In this document: piece after piece, positions 1 through 12,140 of the stretch
Numbering within the stretch: position 1 is the stretch's first letter
Layout of the letters: every line of letters begins with the position of its first letter
Origin: Rhipicephalus microplus
Lineage: Eukaryota; Arthropoda; Arachnida; Ixodida; Ixodidae
Direction of reading: 5' to 3'
Length of the DNA: 64,000 nucleotides
Assembly (NCBI RefSeq): GCF_043290135.1
Contig: NC_134710.1
Span: forward strand, 322,621,017 to 322,685,016
Notes under the pieces: generated by a model
Databases searched by the model: none
The model's input: the letters and a program-made list of their open reading frames with translations, nothing else
Told to the model about the DNA's origin: nothing
Translations under genes and position numbers: made by a program

Positions 1-129
1 ATACACTGCAGTTTGTGAGTGAATCACGCAGTAATACATCACACCTTGCCCAGTTCACTTCATTTGAGAAGCGCTGGCACGGTGAAAACAGAAAGTTGAA
101 GCGTGAGGCTTGCGCACTCGGCGCGGCGG

Positions 130-1050
130 CTGCTGCGGCGTACCAATTTTTCCCATAAGCGTTTGCGCGCCCGTTGGCGGTGCAAGTTGGCTTGAAAAAG
201 GTCTATTGATGTACCGGAAACTCCATTCGCTCAACTCGGAATGGACTTCTAGGATAATTTCCAACTTCAGCTGCTAGTCGCAAATGGATATTTAAAGCCA
301 CAGACTACCTCACTCACAACGCTGGAACCAAGGCTTTGGAGCGGGGCACATTAAGTGAGCAGCCCGGTGTTTTATTGAGAATATAGTCCTGAAACATGGC
401 GCTCCATTTGTAGTAATAACTAACAGGGGAACAGAATTCACAGTCGAGCTATCGCGCACAGTTTTAAGCTTAAGTGGAACATCTCCCCGGCGTACAACGG
501 CATACCATCCACAAACAAATAATCTGACGGAACGGCTCAACAAAACACTTGCGGATATGCTTTGCATGTACGTCAATGTGGAGTATAAAAACTGCGATGA
601 GATACTGCCTTATGTGACTTTCACTTACAATACGGCTGAGCAAGAGAAAACACGCATGACACCATTCCATATTCTCCATGACCATGAAATCACAATGATA
701 CTCGACGCTATGTTGCCGCATAAAAGTGATGGCGTTGAAACAAGTCCAGACTACATTCAGCTTGCTGAAAAAGCCAGAAAAATTGCCCGCGTACGTATTC
801 GTCGCCGTCAAGACTATGACACACCATTTTTTATGAGCCAAGAGAGAAAGTTTCGATCTGGTTTCCAGTTTTCCGTCGTGTCCTCTCAGAAAAGCTTTTA
901 AGACGGTACTGCAGGCCGTATTACGTCCTCCGGCGTCTCAGTTGTGGTAACTATGAGCTTATTCCTGACAATACACATTAGTCAAGGCGTGAAACACATG
1001 CACCAGAAGTTTTACAGGTGGTTCGGATGAAGCCTTGTTTATCCGAATGA
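130..1050 (+). pseudogene. Ty3/Gypsy retrotransposon integrase, C-terminal part (decayed)
   Basis: This is the integrase end of a Ty3/Gypsy pol gene, the enzyme that inserts retrotransposon cDNA into the chromosome. Reading across frames, the core domain shows 'HGAPFVVIT' (about 395-420), 'TAYHPQTN' (about 502-525) and 'LTERLNKTLADML' (about 526-564). The longest clean stretch is 557-901, with 'LPYVTFTYNTAEQE' and 'RMTPFHILH'. These are the conserved blocks around the second Asp and the Glu of the DDE core. After 840 the frame shifts, but a C-terminal 'SEKLLRRY...NYELIPD' block and a final 'APEVLQVVRMKP' segment can be followed to about 1040. Stops and frameshifts make it nonfunctional. Reverse transcriptase and RNase H would lie left of the window. 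Family assignment is strong; the exact start is not. Confidence 0.85.
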
Positions 1051-1099
1051 ACCCGCAGGCTGCCAGTGACTACAAACCATGCCGCTATGATTATGAAGC

Positions 1100-1430
1100 A
1101 TTGGGACGATGACTTCTTAGAAGAAAGGGTAATGTCACGATTATTAGCTGCAAGCACAACAAAGAAGGAAGAAGCGAGCATCACGAGTGGAAGTTTTCGG
1201 CGTTTTTTGAGGAAGATGACGTTGGGCGTCTGCTCTTGCGCTTTTGTTCTTGAGGGTGAATAGGTCCTTGCTGTTCTCGTCGAAACGAAGCCTTGTGTCC
1301 TGTTCTTTCCACGTTGCGACCATATATTTATTCGAATCATATACAAGGTTTGAATAACCGGATTTTACGAATAAAAAGGAGTTAAGAAACAACGATATCA
1401 TTCTTCAGTAATATTCCATCACCTAGCTGT
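1100..1430 (+). repeat. Possible 3' LTR of the Gypsy copy
   Basis: The stretch follows the integrase tail directly, where an LTR is expected. A 'tgtcacg' start near 1132 and an A/G-rich 'aagaaggaagaagcgagca' segment fit an LTR beginning with TG. No matching 5' LTR lies in the window, and I cannot find the CA end or a target duplication, so this rests on position only. Confidence 0.3.
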
Positions 1431-4400
1431 GTTTCTTGCCGGAATGGACAAGCTTGTCGGACCTACAGGTCATTCAAGCTCCGTCGATACCCAGAAAAAT
1501 TCGATTGGACGGTGAGTTACGAGCAACATGGCTCTGTTTTATTAAGTTCCTGGGAACGTCCGGCACGTTCCTCAATGAGCTATATAAATGGGCCTGTCGG
1601 CGTCTTTTTCTAGAGTGCTTTGATGTTTTTTTAGCTCCTGGATGTGGGCGAAAGCATGCGGCTAGTTGCTTTCCTCGTATATTCAGAGCAATAAATGTAA
1701 TAATAAACGTACCTTCAACACTTTTCAAAGTAATCATCGAATGGGTTCACTAAAAGAGTGTACTGCCTCACGAAGCAAGTGCCTCTAACATTGTTAGAGT
1801 CTCTGAAGTAAGAGCGGAGCTTCAGGTATTTGTCGCACGCTTCGAACATTTTATCTTCTTACGTACCAGCAACTGTACCAGCAGCTACGCAGGGAAGGGT
1901 AACAAAAAGGTGAGAAGGTTCTTTCAAATGTCAATGTGCGTCATGGCCTTACATTTTTTTCTTCGAATATGTGACCTATTTTCACTGTGATCGCGAGCTT
2001 GTGCGTGGAAGGTGACGGAATATCACGGCGGCTGCAAGAAACATGCAGCTCACAATGCTAAAAATAGCCAATGATGGTAGACTATGGGTTTAGGGCGCGG
2101 TCATTTGGTTCTGTGTACCATTTGTCCAGCGGAAATGGAACTATTTGTAGTTGATGTTAAGGATTAGATGTAAATTCAAGAGCCCGTGCTATGCTACACT
2201 GATTGGCTCACGTGTTCTGGAGGCCCTCGACTGCCGATTGACGGCGTGTTCATTTACGGAAGCGGGGCTCACGTGTTCATACCCCCTGCTCTCCTTCCCA
2301 GTGTGGGCCACATACTACAGTACAAGCAACCTTATCAAGCGGGTGCTTTTCGTTCTATAGTAACATACAACTTAAGATGTCCGGAGAAGCCTCACCAAGA
2401 CTACCGAAGCGTGGAAGTTGAGCGCCTCTGCTGTTAAGAAACTGTCCCACTCATACACTTTGCAGTGTTCTCCGAAGGCGGGACAGTGACTATTCGACTA
2501 ATTCTTATACTCTGGAGAATGAACCCATGAATGCAGGTTTGTCTGCATTCACAGCTAAGGAGGAATTGGCGCGAAACTGTAGAGTTGTGTCAGAATATAG
2601 ATATGTATTCTGCTGCAATCAACGTTGTATAAAGAACTTCTAAATTTATATCTCAACTGACTAAATTATTTTCTGTAGCTTCACGCGTTGTTAAAATAGG
2701 CGCCATCACACGAGAAAAAAAGAAGAAAAAATTAACATTCGAATTTTTGGCCCACGACATTGAGCGACCAGTGCTGTGCAGTCTGAGCTGTCGCGGCAGA
2801 TACAAGACGCTGTACAAACGCGCCTGATATCTCGCATACATTCGATCCGACACAGAGCTCTCTGTTGGCGATCGAAGCGGTTCCACTGTCTGTGAGCGGT
2901 CACGAGAAGTAATGAGACATGGTATTTACTAATGCAGATTGAGAACAATTCTTCGACGACGCAGTTGAAGAATGACGTCCGAGATTGCACGAAGACTTGC
3001 AATCTCACCGGCCATGGTCAAATTCCTTCGATAACAGCAAAAAACACTGGCTGAGCTAGCATCGCAGAATAGCCCACGAAGCCATTAAGTTCTTTGCCTT
3101 TCGCGTCGTGTTGTCGGAGTAGTGAAACTTCAACATGCGCCAACTGCGTTTTGCCGGTGATAACAAAAGTGATGCAGTAAGTGATGCAGAAAGGCAATGA
3201 TGTGGACGGGCGAATACCGTGCCTCAGAGGTGTGAGACGGAAGTCAACATGGCGTGGAATGCTTGCGCGCGTTCGCAGCTCAAGCTACAAATCTGTGCCT
3301 CCCTTTTTCTGAAGCAAAGTGTTGTACTTATGCATGAGCGCAGGCGTATGTTACCTTGTAACATGGGAGCGCACATCGGGCCGTTTCTCTCCTTAATTGT
3401 CGACGCTTTGAAGAAGTTCACGTTAAATACCCATGTTTAATGTGTGCTTGTTAATGGCATCTTTGCACGAATTTCACGATATGCTGTGCTCAGGCATAGG
3501 TTAACAGCATCAGCTACCACAACAGTTAAATCAAGATCATGACAGTTTGTCGCCGCAGTGGATATGTGCCACTAGGTGTCAACGTAGATGCGTCCACGTC
3601 AAACCATGCTGTAGCCGCCGAAGCTAACAGACATTGTACAAACTCTCATAATCACTGCACAATAAGAACTACTTCTTTGAAGATAGTTTTGACTTTCGTG
3701 TTATACGAATTCCTATGACAGAGGAATAAGTCATGTCTTTTGTTTAAAACTATAGTGCTAAAATAGCTTGTGGCGCACTTTTAGTATTTTTTTCCCTTCT
3801 GTGCTTTTGGTACGATGACGGCAGCGCGATCGCCAGCAAATACGCATGGCAGTACTTTCCTTGTGATTCGAGTTATTGAGCGTGGCTGGGAAGACTTTCT
3901 TGGACTTAGTTGAGTGAGCTCTGAGCAAAATCTAAAATTTGTGATTGAATAAGAGGCCTCTATTTATTTGGTCGACCATAGGCGTGCGTATGAAATTCGG
4001 TGAATAAATTATTTGTAAAGCTTTTGATCCAACTTTAAATATTTATGACAATGATTTGCGAGATTGAGTGATGAGTTCTTGCTGCTTTATTTTACTTTAT
4101 ATTTGATTGTGTTTTTGTACAAATCGTGGGACCACTTCTTCGATTCATTCTACGTAACAACGCTCTTCAGGCATGCTAAAAACTGCAGTTCGTACACATT
4201 TCCCTAAGGCAGGCTTGATATCGAGAAAGTAATAATAATTACAGGAGTAATAAAGCGCTTTTGAAGAGCAAAGAAACAACGAGGCGTCAAACATTGCGAA
4301 TCGCTTAATGAGTGAGTCATCCATTGCAGCAACTTATTACTAACGCTTGTTCTTGATCACTTTTCAACTGTGGTGCATACCCACTTCCGGCCTAATTCTT

Positions 4401-6740
4401 CATCGTCGTCAGACACTGCATAAAAGATTGGCACAAAATTTTTTGCAAGTGTGCACCAATTACTACGCTTATCCGAAAAATTATGAAGGATAGCGAATTA
4501 AATGCCAGCCTACTACACAGAACTTATGATTATATATAGCGTAGTTAAGTTGTAGCGGTTACCCAAGTAGTGTTCAGAAAAGGTATTAAAAAGTCAATCT
4601 TGCAGCTTTCACATTGACTGGGCTGCACGTTCCACGAAGACCTGCCAAGTTTTCTCTCAAGCCATTTCATATAGTGAAAACACCGCACTAACGTTGCAGA
4701 ACGCAACATCGCGAGAGTACTTAAGTGAGCAAACATTTATAAGTAAAGGAGAAGTGCCTTGCATGAACGAGGAAAACTTTGATCGTCAGCTGGAGAGCTT
4801 ATCGTAAATTCAGAAATGCTTTCTTTGCATGAAAAAAAAATTTTTATTTATCATAAAAAATATTACTATTTGTTGCCACTGTTTTTCAAAGCTTGACAAT
4901 CAACTGCTTGAGAACCATAACAATTTATACTATTAATACCTTCATTGAGTGTTAGCTATTGCTCGAATTCAGGAGGTGTTTGGTGGGGTCACTGGTGGCC
5001 ACTTTCACCTACTCTCAGCGCAGAATGAGATTATGTGAGGCACAAAGCAGACTGATTCCATTTTACGGCCCAAGCGCTTTTTCCGATGCAGTCTAAGTCG
5101 TCTCGTGGAAATTCTATACCAATGCTGTCAAATGAAACAGTGTCTGAGGTGTATACGTTTGTTCTTTGCTCGTTCTTTGCCTAGCTGTCAAAACGTGACA
5201 GCACAGCCTCTTCCGGTTACTGTCCTCCCGTCTGCCTGCCAGGTGTACGCACAAGCACAAGCTTTGGAAACTATCTCTGCGTGATAAAGCATTCTATCAA
5301 GAACTTGTGGTAGGTGGTGCCTCAGACAAACACCGAATGTATGACAAGGCTATGCTTCTGAAGATGGCCTTTAAATAGTTGATTTAGACACAGTTGACAA
5401 TCCAGTTCAAGGCAGCACCGTCATGACTTTCAGCATCACATTAATGACGTTTTCAAGTAAGGCTAACTACCAAACGCCGAGAAAAACAGCTGTAATACCT
5501 TTTTTATATTTCTAACTGCGGTTTCATGCATAATTTGTGAAAATAAGCGCAGCATATAATCTGCACCAGAAATAATAGAAAAGCAATTGTTAAATAATTG
5601 TTCAGAACGCGCATCAGAACCTTTAAAAACTTCAGACCACTGGTGAGTCATGTAATTTTTCACTGGTGGGTTACCACCAGTGACAAAATCGGGAGGTATA
5701 TATCAGAAAAAAAACAATTTATGGCACCTATGTTTTTATAAATGCTGCAAAATGTAACAACCAGCACAAAAGGCGAACTTGGCGCCATCACATCGTCTTC
5801 CTCAATTAGGGAGTGATCGTATATTGTAAACGGGTATATGCCTTGGGTTTTCCTGCGCGAGCATAATCAATAAAGGCCTCGTGTTTATGATGCAATATTT
5901 TGTCCTACATGTCTAGTTTTGATAGTCACAAAACCGTAGAAAGCTAAAAGGAAGCTCAGGCAAGTTCCTGTACTATCCATCACCTTTATGCTCCATAAAT
6001 CCCCCTATTCACAACAATAGACCCTACCAGCAGAGTTCGCTCTACGAATTTCTAGGAAAAATTACACAGTTTCAAAAGCTTGTGCAACAAATGAAATATA
6101 AGAAACGTAAAAAAGCAACGCGATATGGAAAGACAGGCTTTCTATTAGAGAAGCCACATAAAATTAGAGGTAAAATATGCTGTACACACCCGCTATGGCG
6201 TCATACCTGCAGCGTGTAGCAATGGTAAGCTCAAAGATGTGGGCTAAATTCTCAGCAGTGGTCGCCGCACGTAGTTGGGGCGCAATGAACTAACACCATG
6301 TACTTAGATTTAGCAGGAAGAAACGGAACTTTGGCTGCGCATTAACGAATCTGAGGTAGTGGTTTCAGCCCTTCAAAGACAAGCAAATCATATTATCAAC
6401 CATTTATATACAGAGCTGACCAGAATTAAAGTGCAACATGCAAGAATATGTATGCAAAATAGCACTGACTGGTCACTATTCTTCGTTGCATTAAAAAGAA
6501 AAACGTATTACATGCAAGCTACTGCTGGCAGAGGTAATGATGAATGTAATAAGTACTGCTATTCATTGTCGTTTAACGATGCGACAACACATCAACACAC
6601 AAGTCTTCATTACAATTATGCATTTAGCCAGGCTATGGCCTACTTATTACTAGCGAACGCACACAGACACTACAGAGACCAACGGTTGTCGTGTGTCGTT
6701 CTGCGTAGTCTTTGTGTGAGTTCGATAGCATTACAAAAGC
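1431..6740. other. No recognisable gene
   Basis: This is AT-rich sequence with only short random-looking ORFs on both strands and no transposon domain or SINE that I can recognise. It may be unique intergenic or intronic DNA, or repeats too old to see by eye. Confidence 0.5.
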
Positions 6741-6749
6741 ATTCTTATA

Positions 6750-6970
6750 CACGTCCCGCTTCCACCGAAGGTCTGGAAATTGAATCCAGGCAGCAACATT
6801 CGGATGGACGCAAAAATGGTCGAGATCTATGTACTAGTTAAAATTAGGCGCACGTTAAAGAACTCAACATGGTCGTAGTTTGCGGAGCCATTCACGCCGG
6901 AGTCAATCCTAATCATGTTGTAGTTTTGGGATGCTGAACCCCAAAATTATTATCGTTACGTCTCACTTTG
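6750..6970 (+). mobile_element. Degenerate Ruka-like SINE (divergent subfamily)
   Basis: The core 'aggcgcacgttaaagaactc' is followed by 'ggagcc', a 'cctaatcatgttgtagtttt' segment and 'gggatgctgaacccc'. These match the order of the SINE 3' half seen in the better copies (10176-10376, 43160-43398) with many substitutions. The tail runs into 'attattatcg'. A degraded tRNA-like B-box region ('attgaatccaggc') sits near 6780. No TSD was found. Confidence 0.55.
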
Positions 6971-8640
6971 GTGCTGTTTGTTCTTCTTCGCCATGCACTA
7001 ACCCATTCGTTTCAGTTCCCTACTGAATAAGTGGCGTTGTCTGAATGCCTGAATGCATTAAAACCTGCAGGAGCTGCACATGAGAACCACTCCTCCTTCT
7101 TACACTTACTGCAGTGTGCTACAAAACTGAAATGTCAGAATTCGCTGCGTTCATTCGAACGTACTCAAATTCCAGTGTTGTTCACAAAAAAAGTTTCAGT
7201 AAAAAGCTCGGGTATTCCTGCAATTGCCTGTTTCAGGACGATACTACCAGAGAGCTTCACGTTTTCGTTTTCGCTAGATTCCTTTTAGAATATTTTTTAA
7301 ATCATATTACTTGAGCAAATCGACGAAGATTTTTTACTCTACAGGCCAAGTCACGTGGTGCATAAGCTTTACAGATCGTAGGCCGCATAAAAGTCAGTCC
7401 TTGTAGGCGCTTCAAAAGCAGCTTTAGATTTGTTCAGGAGGTGTCTCTCGCATTGCCCAAGCCGTGAGAATACGCTGCTAATGCGCCCCTGAACGTGACT
7501 GAAACCCTGTTGCGAAGCGAGGGAAGAGCGAGCTATCCTACTAGCTATCTCGTGCCAGTGTAGCCCGTTTTTCGGTTGGCCTTGCTAGATTCCCTGTCTT
7601 TTGTCCCGTCCCGCCCCGCTACCGTATACGCCGCAATCTAGAGAGAGCCCGATCTCGAGAGTTTCTTTTCTTAGCACTCTGCTGCTTAGGCTATGTCACA
7701 AGCACGCAGTTACGCCCGAATGAAAAAAGAACAAATACAAAAAAACCAGACAAGGATCACTAAATACTGTGAAGAGCCGAAAGGGTTGAGGCTTCATTTG
7801 GATTGGAGCAAGTTATTTGTTTCGCGTAGTGCAAGAAAAGATGAGGCAAACTTGACAGCGAGCAGTGTATATGCGAAGCCATTAGCTCTCCTTCCCTGCG
7901 AAGGGTTCAGTCTCTTCTGGTTCACTACCCACCTCTTTCTCTCTCGACACACGAAGACAGTCACTGTGCAGAAAGGATGGCTTTGGTGATTCCCGACGAT
8001 GTTCAGATCCAAACGATTTTTTTTCCGGGTCACAAGTTTGCCTTGATCAGGACGGCAGAAATTGAAAGTACAGCCCTCGGCGGGAGAAGTGTCTTTTTAC
8101 CGCGACCCTCTAACCCTGAGAACGTACCATTGAGTGAAGACAGAACGCGTTTTTAATAGTATTCCAGATTGTTTTCGAAGACCGCCTGCAAGCCATGTTT
8201 CATTGCAGCAAGTGGTTGTTTTAGAGGGGAGCTTGCTTTTACTTGCCAACATCATCACGAGTAATGTGCTGCTTGTGAGTATCTCTATAGTAGGTAACGC
8301 GAACCATAGGCGTACCAAAATTTTATTCGAGAAAGAGGGGGGGGGGGTGGTTTCGGAGTTTTTTATGTATGTGCATGCATATTTTCAAATGTACAAAAAA
8401 TAAATTTCAGGGAAGGGACTTCCTCTGAATACACCAATGGTGTGCACATGTAATGCAGAGACTGTCACCTTGCAAACGAATGTCACTTGTGCACATCTCT
8501 AAGACACCACCATGGCATAAAGGGTAGAAATCTGTGAATGCATCCATACATATGCGTTCTTCCGCCGGCATATAGTGCACCTTTCTTAAGCGTACTTACC
8601 TAGGCAAACATTGCCTTTCGGGTGCGTCTTCAGTGATGCG
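6971..8640. other. No recognisable gene
   Basis: Only short ORFs overlap here, with no family signature. A poly-G run lies near 8338-8348. Confidence 0.45.
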
Positions 8641-9487
8641 CATTCATCATCATCAACATCATCATCAGCCTGAGTACGTCCACTGCAGGACAAAGGCCTC
8701 TACAATGTTCCGCCAGTTAACCCGGTCCTGTGCTTGCTGCTGCGAATTTATACCCGCAAACTTCTTAATCTCATCTGCCCACCTAACCTTCTGTCTCCCC
8801 ATAACCCGCTTCCCTTCTCTGGGAATCCAGTTAGTTACCCTTGATGACCAGTGGTTATCCTGTCTACGCGCTACATGCCCGGCCCATGTTCATTTCCTCT
8901 TATTTATTTCAACTGTGATATCCTTAACCCCCGTTTGTCCCCTAATCCACTCTGCTCTCTTCTTGTCTCTTAAGGTTACACCTACCATTTTTCTTTCCGT
9001 TGTTCGCTGCGTCGTCCTCAATTTAAGCTGAACCCTCTTTGTAAGTCTCCAGGTTTCTGCTCCGTAGCTAAGTACCGGCAAGATACAGCTGTTATATACC
9101 TTCCTCTTTAGGGAAAGTGGCAATCTACTTGTCGTAATTTGAGAGTGCTTGCCGAATGTGCTCCACCCCATTCTTATTCTTCTAGTTAATTCAATCTCGT
9201 GGTTCGGCTCTGCGGTTATTACCTGCCCTAAGTAGACATATTCTTTTACACCTTCAAGGGCACTATTACCTATCTCGAAGCGCTGCTCCTTTCCGAGGTT
9301 GTTGTACATTACTTTCGTTTTCTGCAGAATAATTTTAAGACTCACCTTTCTGCTCTCCTTGTCTAACTCCGTAATCATGAGTTGCAATTCGTCCCCTGAG
9401 TTACTCAGCAATGCAATGTCATCGGCGAAGCGCAGGTAACTAAGGTATTTTCCATTAACTCTTATCCCTAACTGTTCCCATTCTAGG
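8641..9487 (-). mobile_element. RTE-clade LINE, 5'-truncated copy (RT C-terminal half to 3' end)
   Basis: The copy holds the second half of the reverse transcriptase and the C-terminal region of an RTE non-LTR retrotransposon. On the minus strand it reads 'YLRFADDIALLSNSGDELQ' (the catalytic F/YxDD box, about 9440-9390), then 'ILQKTKVMYNNLG', 'LPVLSYGAETWRLTKRVQL' and 'MVGVTLRDKKRAEWIRGQ'. The open frame runs 9492-8890. There a single TGA replaces the Trp codon seen in the other copies (before 'TWAGH'), and homology continues to the 3' end. The element ends at a TGATGA-type repeat (8641-8662), the short microsatellite tail usual for RTE. The 5' end stops abruptly near 9487, typical of incomplete reverse transcription. 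Confidence 0.9.
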
Positions 9488-9634
9488 CTCATTATGCATC
9501 CTCAAATTCGCAATTTTGCTTCACCAATGATAGATAAACTTGAATTAAACTTGAAACGTGTTAGCATAACCATGTACTGAATATTAGTATGCTTTCCGTA
9601 TTGTTAAAGTAAACGTCAATTGTAACTGTTGAAG

Positions 9635-9750
9635 TTTCGCGTTCCAAAGCCATGATATACTATTGAGAGACGCTGTAGTAAAAGGCGCCGAAATTTTTGA
9701 CCATCTGATGGTGTTTGACATGCACCTAAATTTGAGCTCACGCGTTTCTA
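9635..9750 (-). mobile_element. Old Ruka-like SINE fragment
   Basis: The order 'ttccaaagccatgatat', 'gagagacgctgtagta', 'aaatttttgaccatctg' and 'gacatgcacctaaatttgag' matches the reverse complement of the SINE 3' half, with several mismatches per block. It lies just beyond the truncated RTE copy. No TSD was found. Confidence 0.6.
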
Positions 9751-9754
9751 AAAT

Positions 9755-10165
9755 TTGCTTTCAATGAAAGCGGCCGCCATGGCCAGAAGGTTGCTATCAT
9801 CGGGTGAGATGAATAGCTTCAAGATGATTTACCATTTATATAGAGTGACTTTGCCTTCTAAGACAACCGGTGGTCATCGTGACTCGGTAATTACATTATG
9901 CACGCATGGGCGTACATGCGGTACTATCGATTATGAACACGCGAGTGCTGTTGAGACCATCACACTGGCTGTGTATTTTGTGTTATAATAGCAGTTTGGT
10001 GCCGGCTTTATGCTTTACGCAGATATGGAAGGCGGGATCTTTTAAAAGCATGCGCACACTGTCCCATAGGAGAAAAGAATGATAGATAAAAAACCGCTGC
10101 AACATTTTTTTTTCAAAGCACGAGTTGTTTGAAAGTGTAGCGATACTCAATTGTATGTAAGATAT
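9755..10165. other. No recognisable gene
   Basis: A 77-codon open frame starts at 9755 but has no recognisable motif and overlaps the decayed end of the neighbouring SINE. I treat it as noise. Confidence 0.4.
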
Positions 10166-10386
10166 GAACAATCTTGATTGATTGATTGATTTGTGGGGTT
10201 TAACGTCCCAAAACCACCATACGATTATGAGAGACGCCGCAGTGGAGGGCTCCGGAAATTTTGACCACCTGGGGTTCTTTAACGTGCACCCAAATCTGAG
10301 TACACGGGCCTACAACATTTCCGCCTCCATCGGAAATGCAGCCGCCGCAGCCGGGAATCGAACCCACGACCTGCGTGAACAATCTT
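10166..10386 (-). mobile_element. Ruka-like SINE with 10-bp target duplication
   Basis: The body (10176-10376) is on the minus strand. The (GATT)n tail at 10176-10191 is followed by 'tggggtttaacgtcccaaaa', 'gagagacgccgcagtgga', 'ccacctggggttctttaac' and 'gccgggaatcgaacccacga', which is the B-box end of the tRNA-related head. The A-box half is missing, so the copy is 5' truncated. The 10-bp direct repeat 'gaacaatctt' lies at 10166-10175 and 10377-10386, which fixes both ends and shows LINE-dependent retroposition. The sequence is close to the other young copies. Confidence 0.93.
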
Positions 10387-12044
10387 CAGTATTCTCAGTA
10401 AGACTGAGATTCACAGCACACAAAAAGAATAGTGTCGGAGACCTTGAAGTGAGCTTATAGTGCTGCTTACTGCCACCACGAGGATATGTCTGAGCTGAAG
10501 ATTCAAGAAAAAAAAACGACAAGTTTGTATTGTATTAAAAAAAGAAAGTAGTGCAATTTGAAAGCTGTGTACCAGAGTTGTTGGCACCTGATTATTTTGT
10601 CTAGACTCCATAGTCACTGTTTTCTTTTTTCATTTGTGGGCAAACAATAATCACATAGAGTTGCAAGTGGGCTTCAAGTAACATACTTCCTTCTTACCTC
10701 TATAATAGACCATAATGCGTCCCGCTACGCCGGTTGTCGCATGTATACGATGGAAGGTCACCGCAACTATTACAGTCACGCAACTTTTACGTAGTATGAC
10801 GTATGATGAGCAAGAGCCTAGTGGCGATGGTTCTTGCGAATAACCTCTGTCGTCATCTCTCATCACGACAGAACTACAGAGGAGGGCTTATTTGGAATGC
10901 ATGGTCAGACATTTGTGATCTGCTGAAGCTGCCAGGTGCGTTTCTCGGGGGTATGAAGTGATGCACTCGTTCTCTTCAAATGCAAGTACATCGACATAGA
11001 CATGATTTATGCTTGGAGTAAACCAATTTGCTCCGTATCATGCGCAGTTTACACACCCCGGTTTTATTAAGCAACAGGAGCTTCTTGTAAAACAAATTAT
11101 TCTACAGCCGGCTTTCTTCATTCAGAATAGAATTGAATACATATATTTATATTGTCTCACCCATCAATGCAACACGAATATTTGCCATGTGGTGGGCGTT
11201 ACAATAAATAAATAAAGGTTGAGACATTCATATAAAAATGGCATAATATAATAAACATAAATGGAATTCGGAAAATTAATAAACCGCATTTGCAACCCAA
11301 GAGGGACCACGGTGCAAGATCGTTTGATGAATGGCTAGGAAAAATAAATAGATGGAAAGGTGTAGCAATTTTTCTAAGAAAAAAAGTTCCCATAACACCG
11401 AACGCCAGACCAGATGTTTCTCTTCCCCCATCGTAAAAACCAGTGGCTTTCTGCTGACACTGCCAATCGAACCCACATGGAATGCAGGCGCAGTATCCAT
11501 TTGACCATTGCTTTCATGTGGTCAGGAAAATGCGGCCTTTTTATACCGGGTTCACTGCAAAAAAAAAAAATGCCCGCTGCCCCTCCCCCCCCCTTAATCC
11601 TTTCTAGCAGGAGGGCTCGCCTACCCCTGCCCCGCCCCTTTTCCTCGTCTACACGCTGGCATGCTCCACGTTTATCCCACCCCAATACGTCCAAAGACGG
11701 CGTGCCCTCTCATTCAGCCTTGGTTTCGCTGTCATCACCCGAGACACAGTTACAAATATTATCACTTGCTTTTTGTCTATTCCCAGCGTATTAGAAGCGG
11801 GACGCGATACGATGTTATCGCAAGTGGTTGCTGGCTGAACCACCAGAATGGCGGCGACGCCAACACCAACAGCGCATTTTACGCTTTACGTATACATGCA
11901 ATTTATTGCAGTGAACTTTAGAAATACGGCCACAACAGAAACATTTTCTTGCATGCAACGAAGCTCGTAAAGGTCTGGGCCTTGGGTCCGAGAAAAAAAT
12001 GGCTTTTTTCACGCATAATTAAAAAGCGCTGCGGAACTAAAACT
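10387..12044. other. No recognisable gene
   Basis: Short overlapping ORFs on both strands, a poly-A run near 11560 and a C-rich tract near 11580-11600. I see no transposon domain. Confidence 0.4.
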
Positions 12045-12140
12045 TCATTCTATCGTGAGTGAGCAATTTTGCGATAGCAATTACATGGACGATCCCAGTG
12101 TATTTTAGTAGTTGCCGATGCCGTCAGCGTCAGGAGCACC
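12045..12140 (+). repeat. Dispersed 'gcgatagcaatta' repeat
   Basis: The segment 'ttgcgatagcaattacatgg' followed by 'cccagtg' and 'gccgatgccgtcagcgtc' resembles the segment at 34470-34550 ('ttgcgatagcatttacatag', then 'gggtggttttttgcc'). It looks like part of an interspersed repeat whose class I cannot name. Confidence 0.4.

Noticed and set aside
130..1050. An endogenous retrovirus
   Set aside because: Only integrase is visible, no envelope-like frame follows it, and the motifs fit Ty3/Gypsy retrotransposons.
6359..6841. 160-codon plus-strand frame
   Set aside because: It has no motif, an irregular composition and no splice or promoter support, and its end overlaps a degenerate SINE.
8633..9031. 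Plus-strand frame over the RTE copy
   Set aside because: It is an antisense shadow of the RTE reverse transcriptase, which has the conserved motifs on the minus strand. Plus-strand frames at 32068-33705 over the second LINE and 55139-59397 over the I-like LINE are rejected for the same reason.
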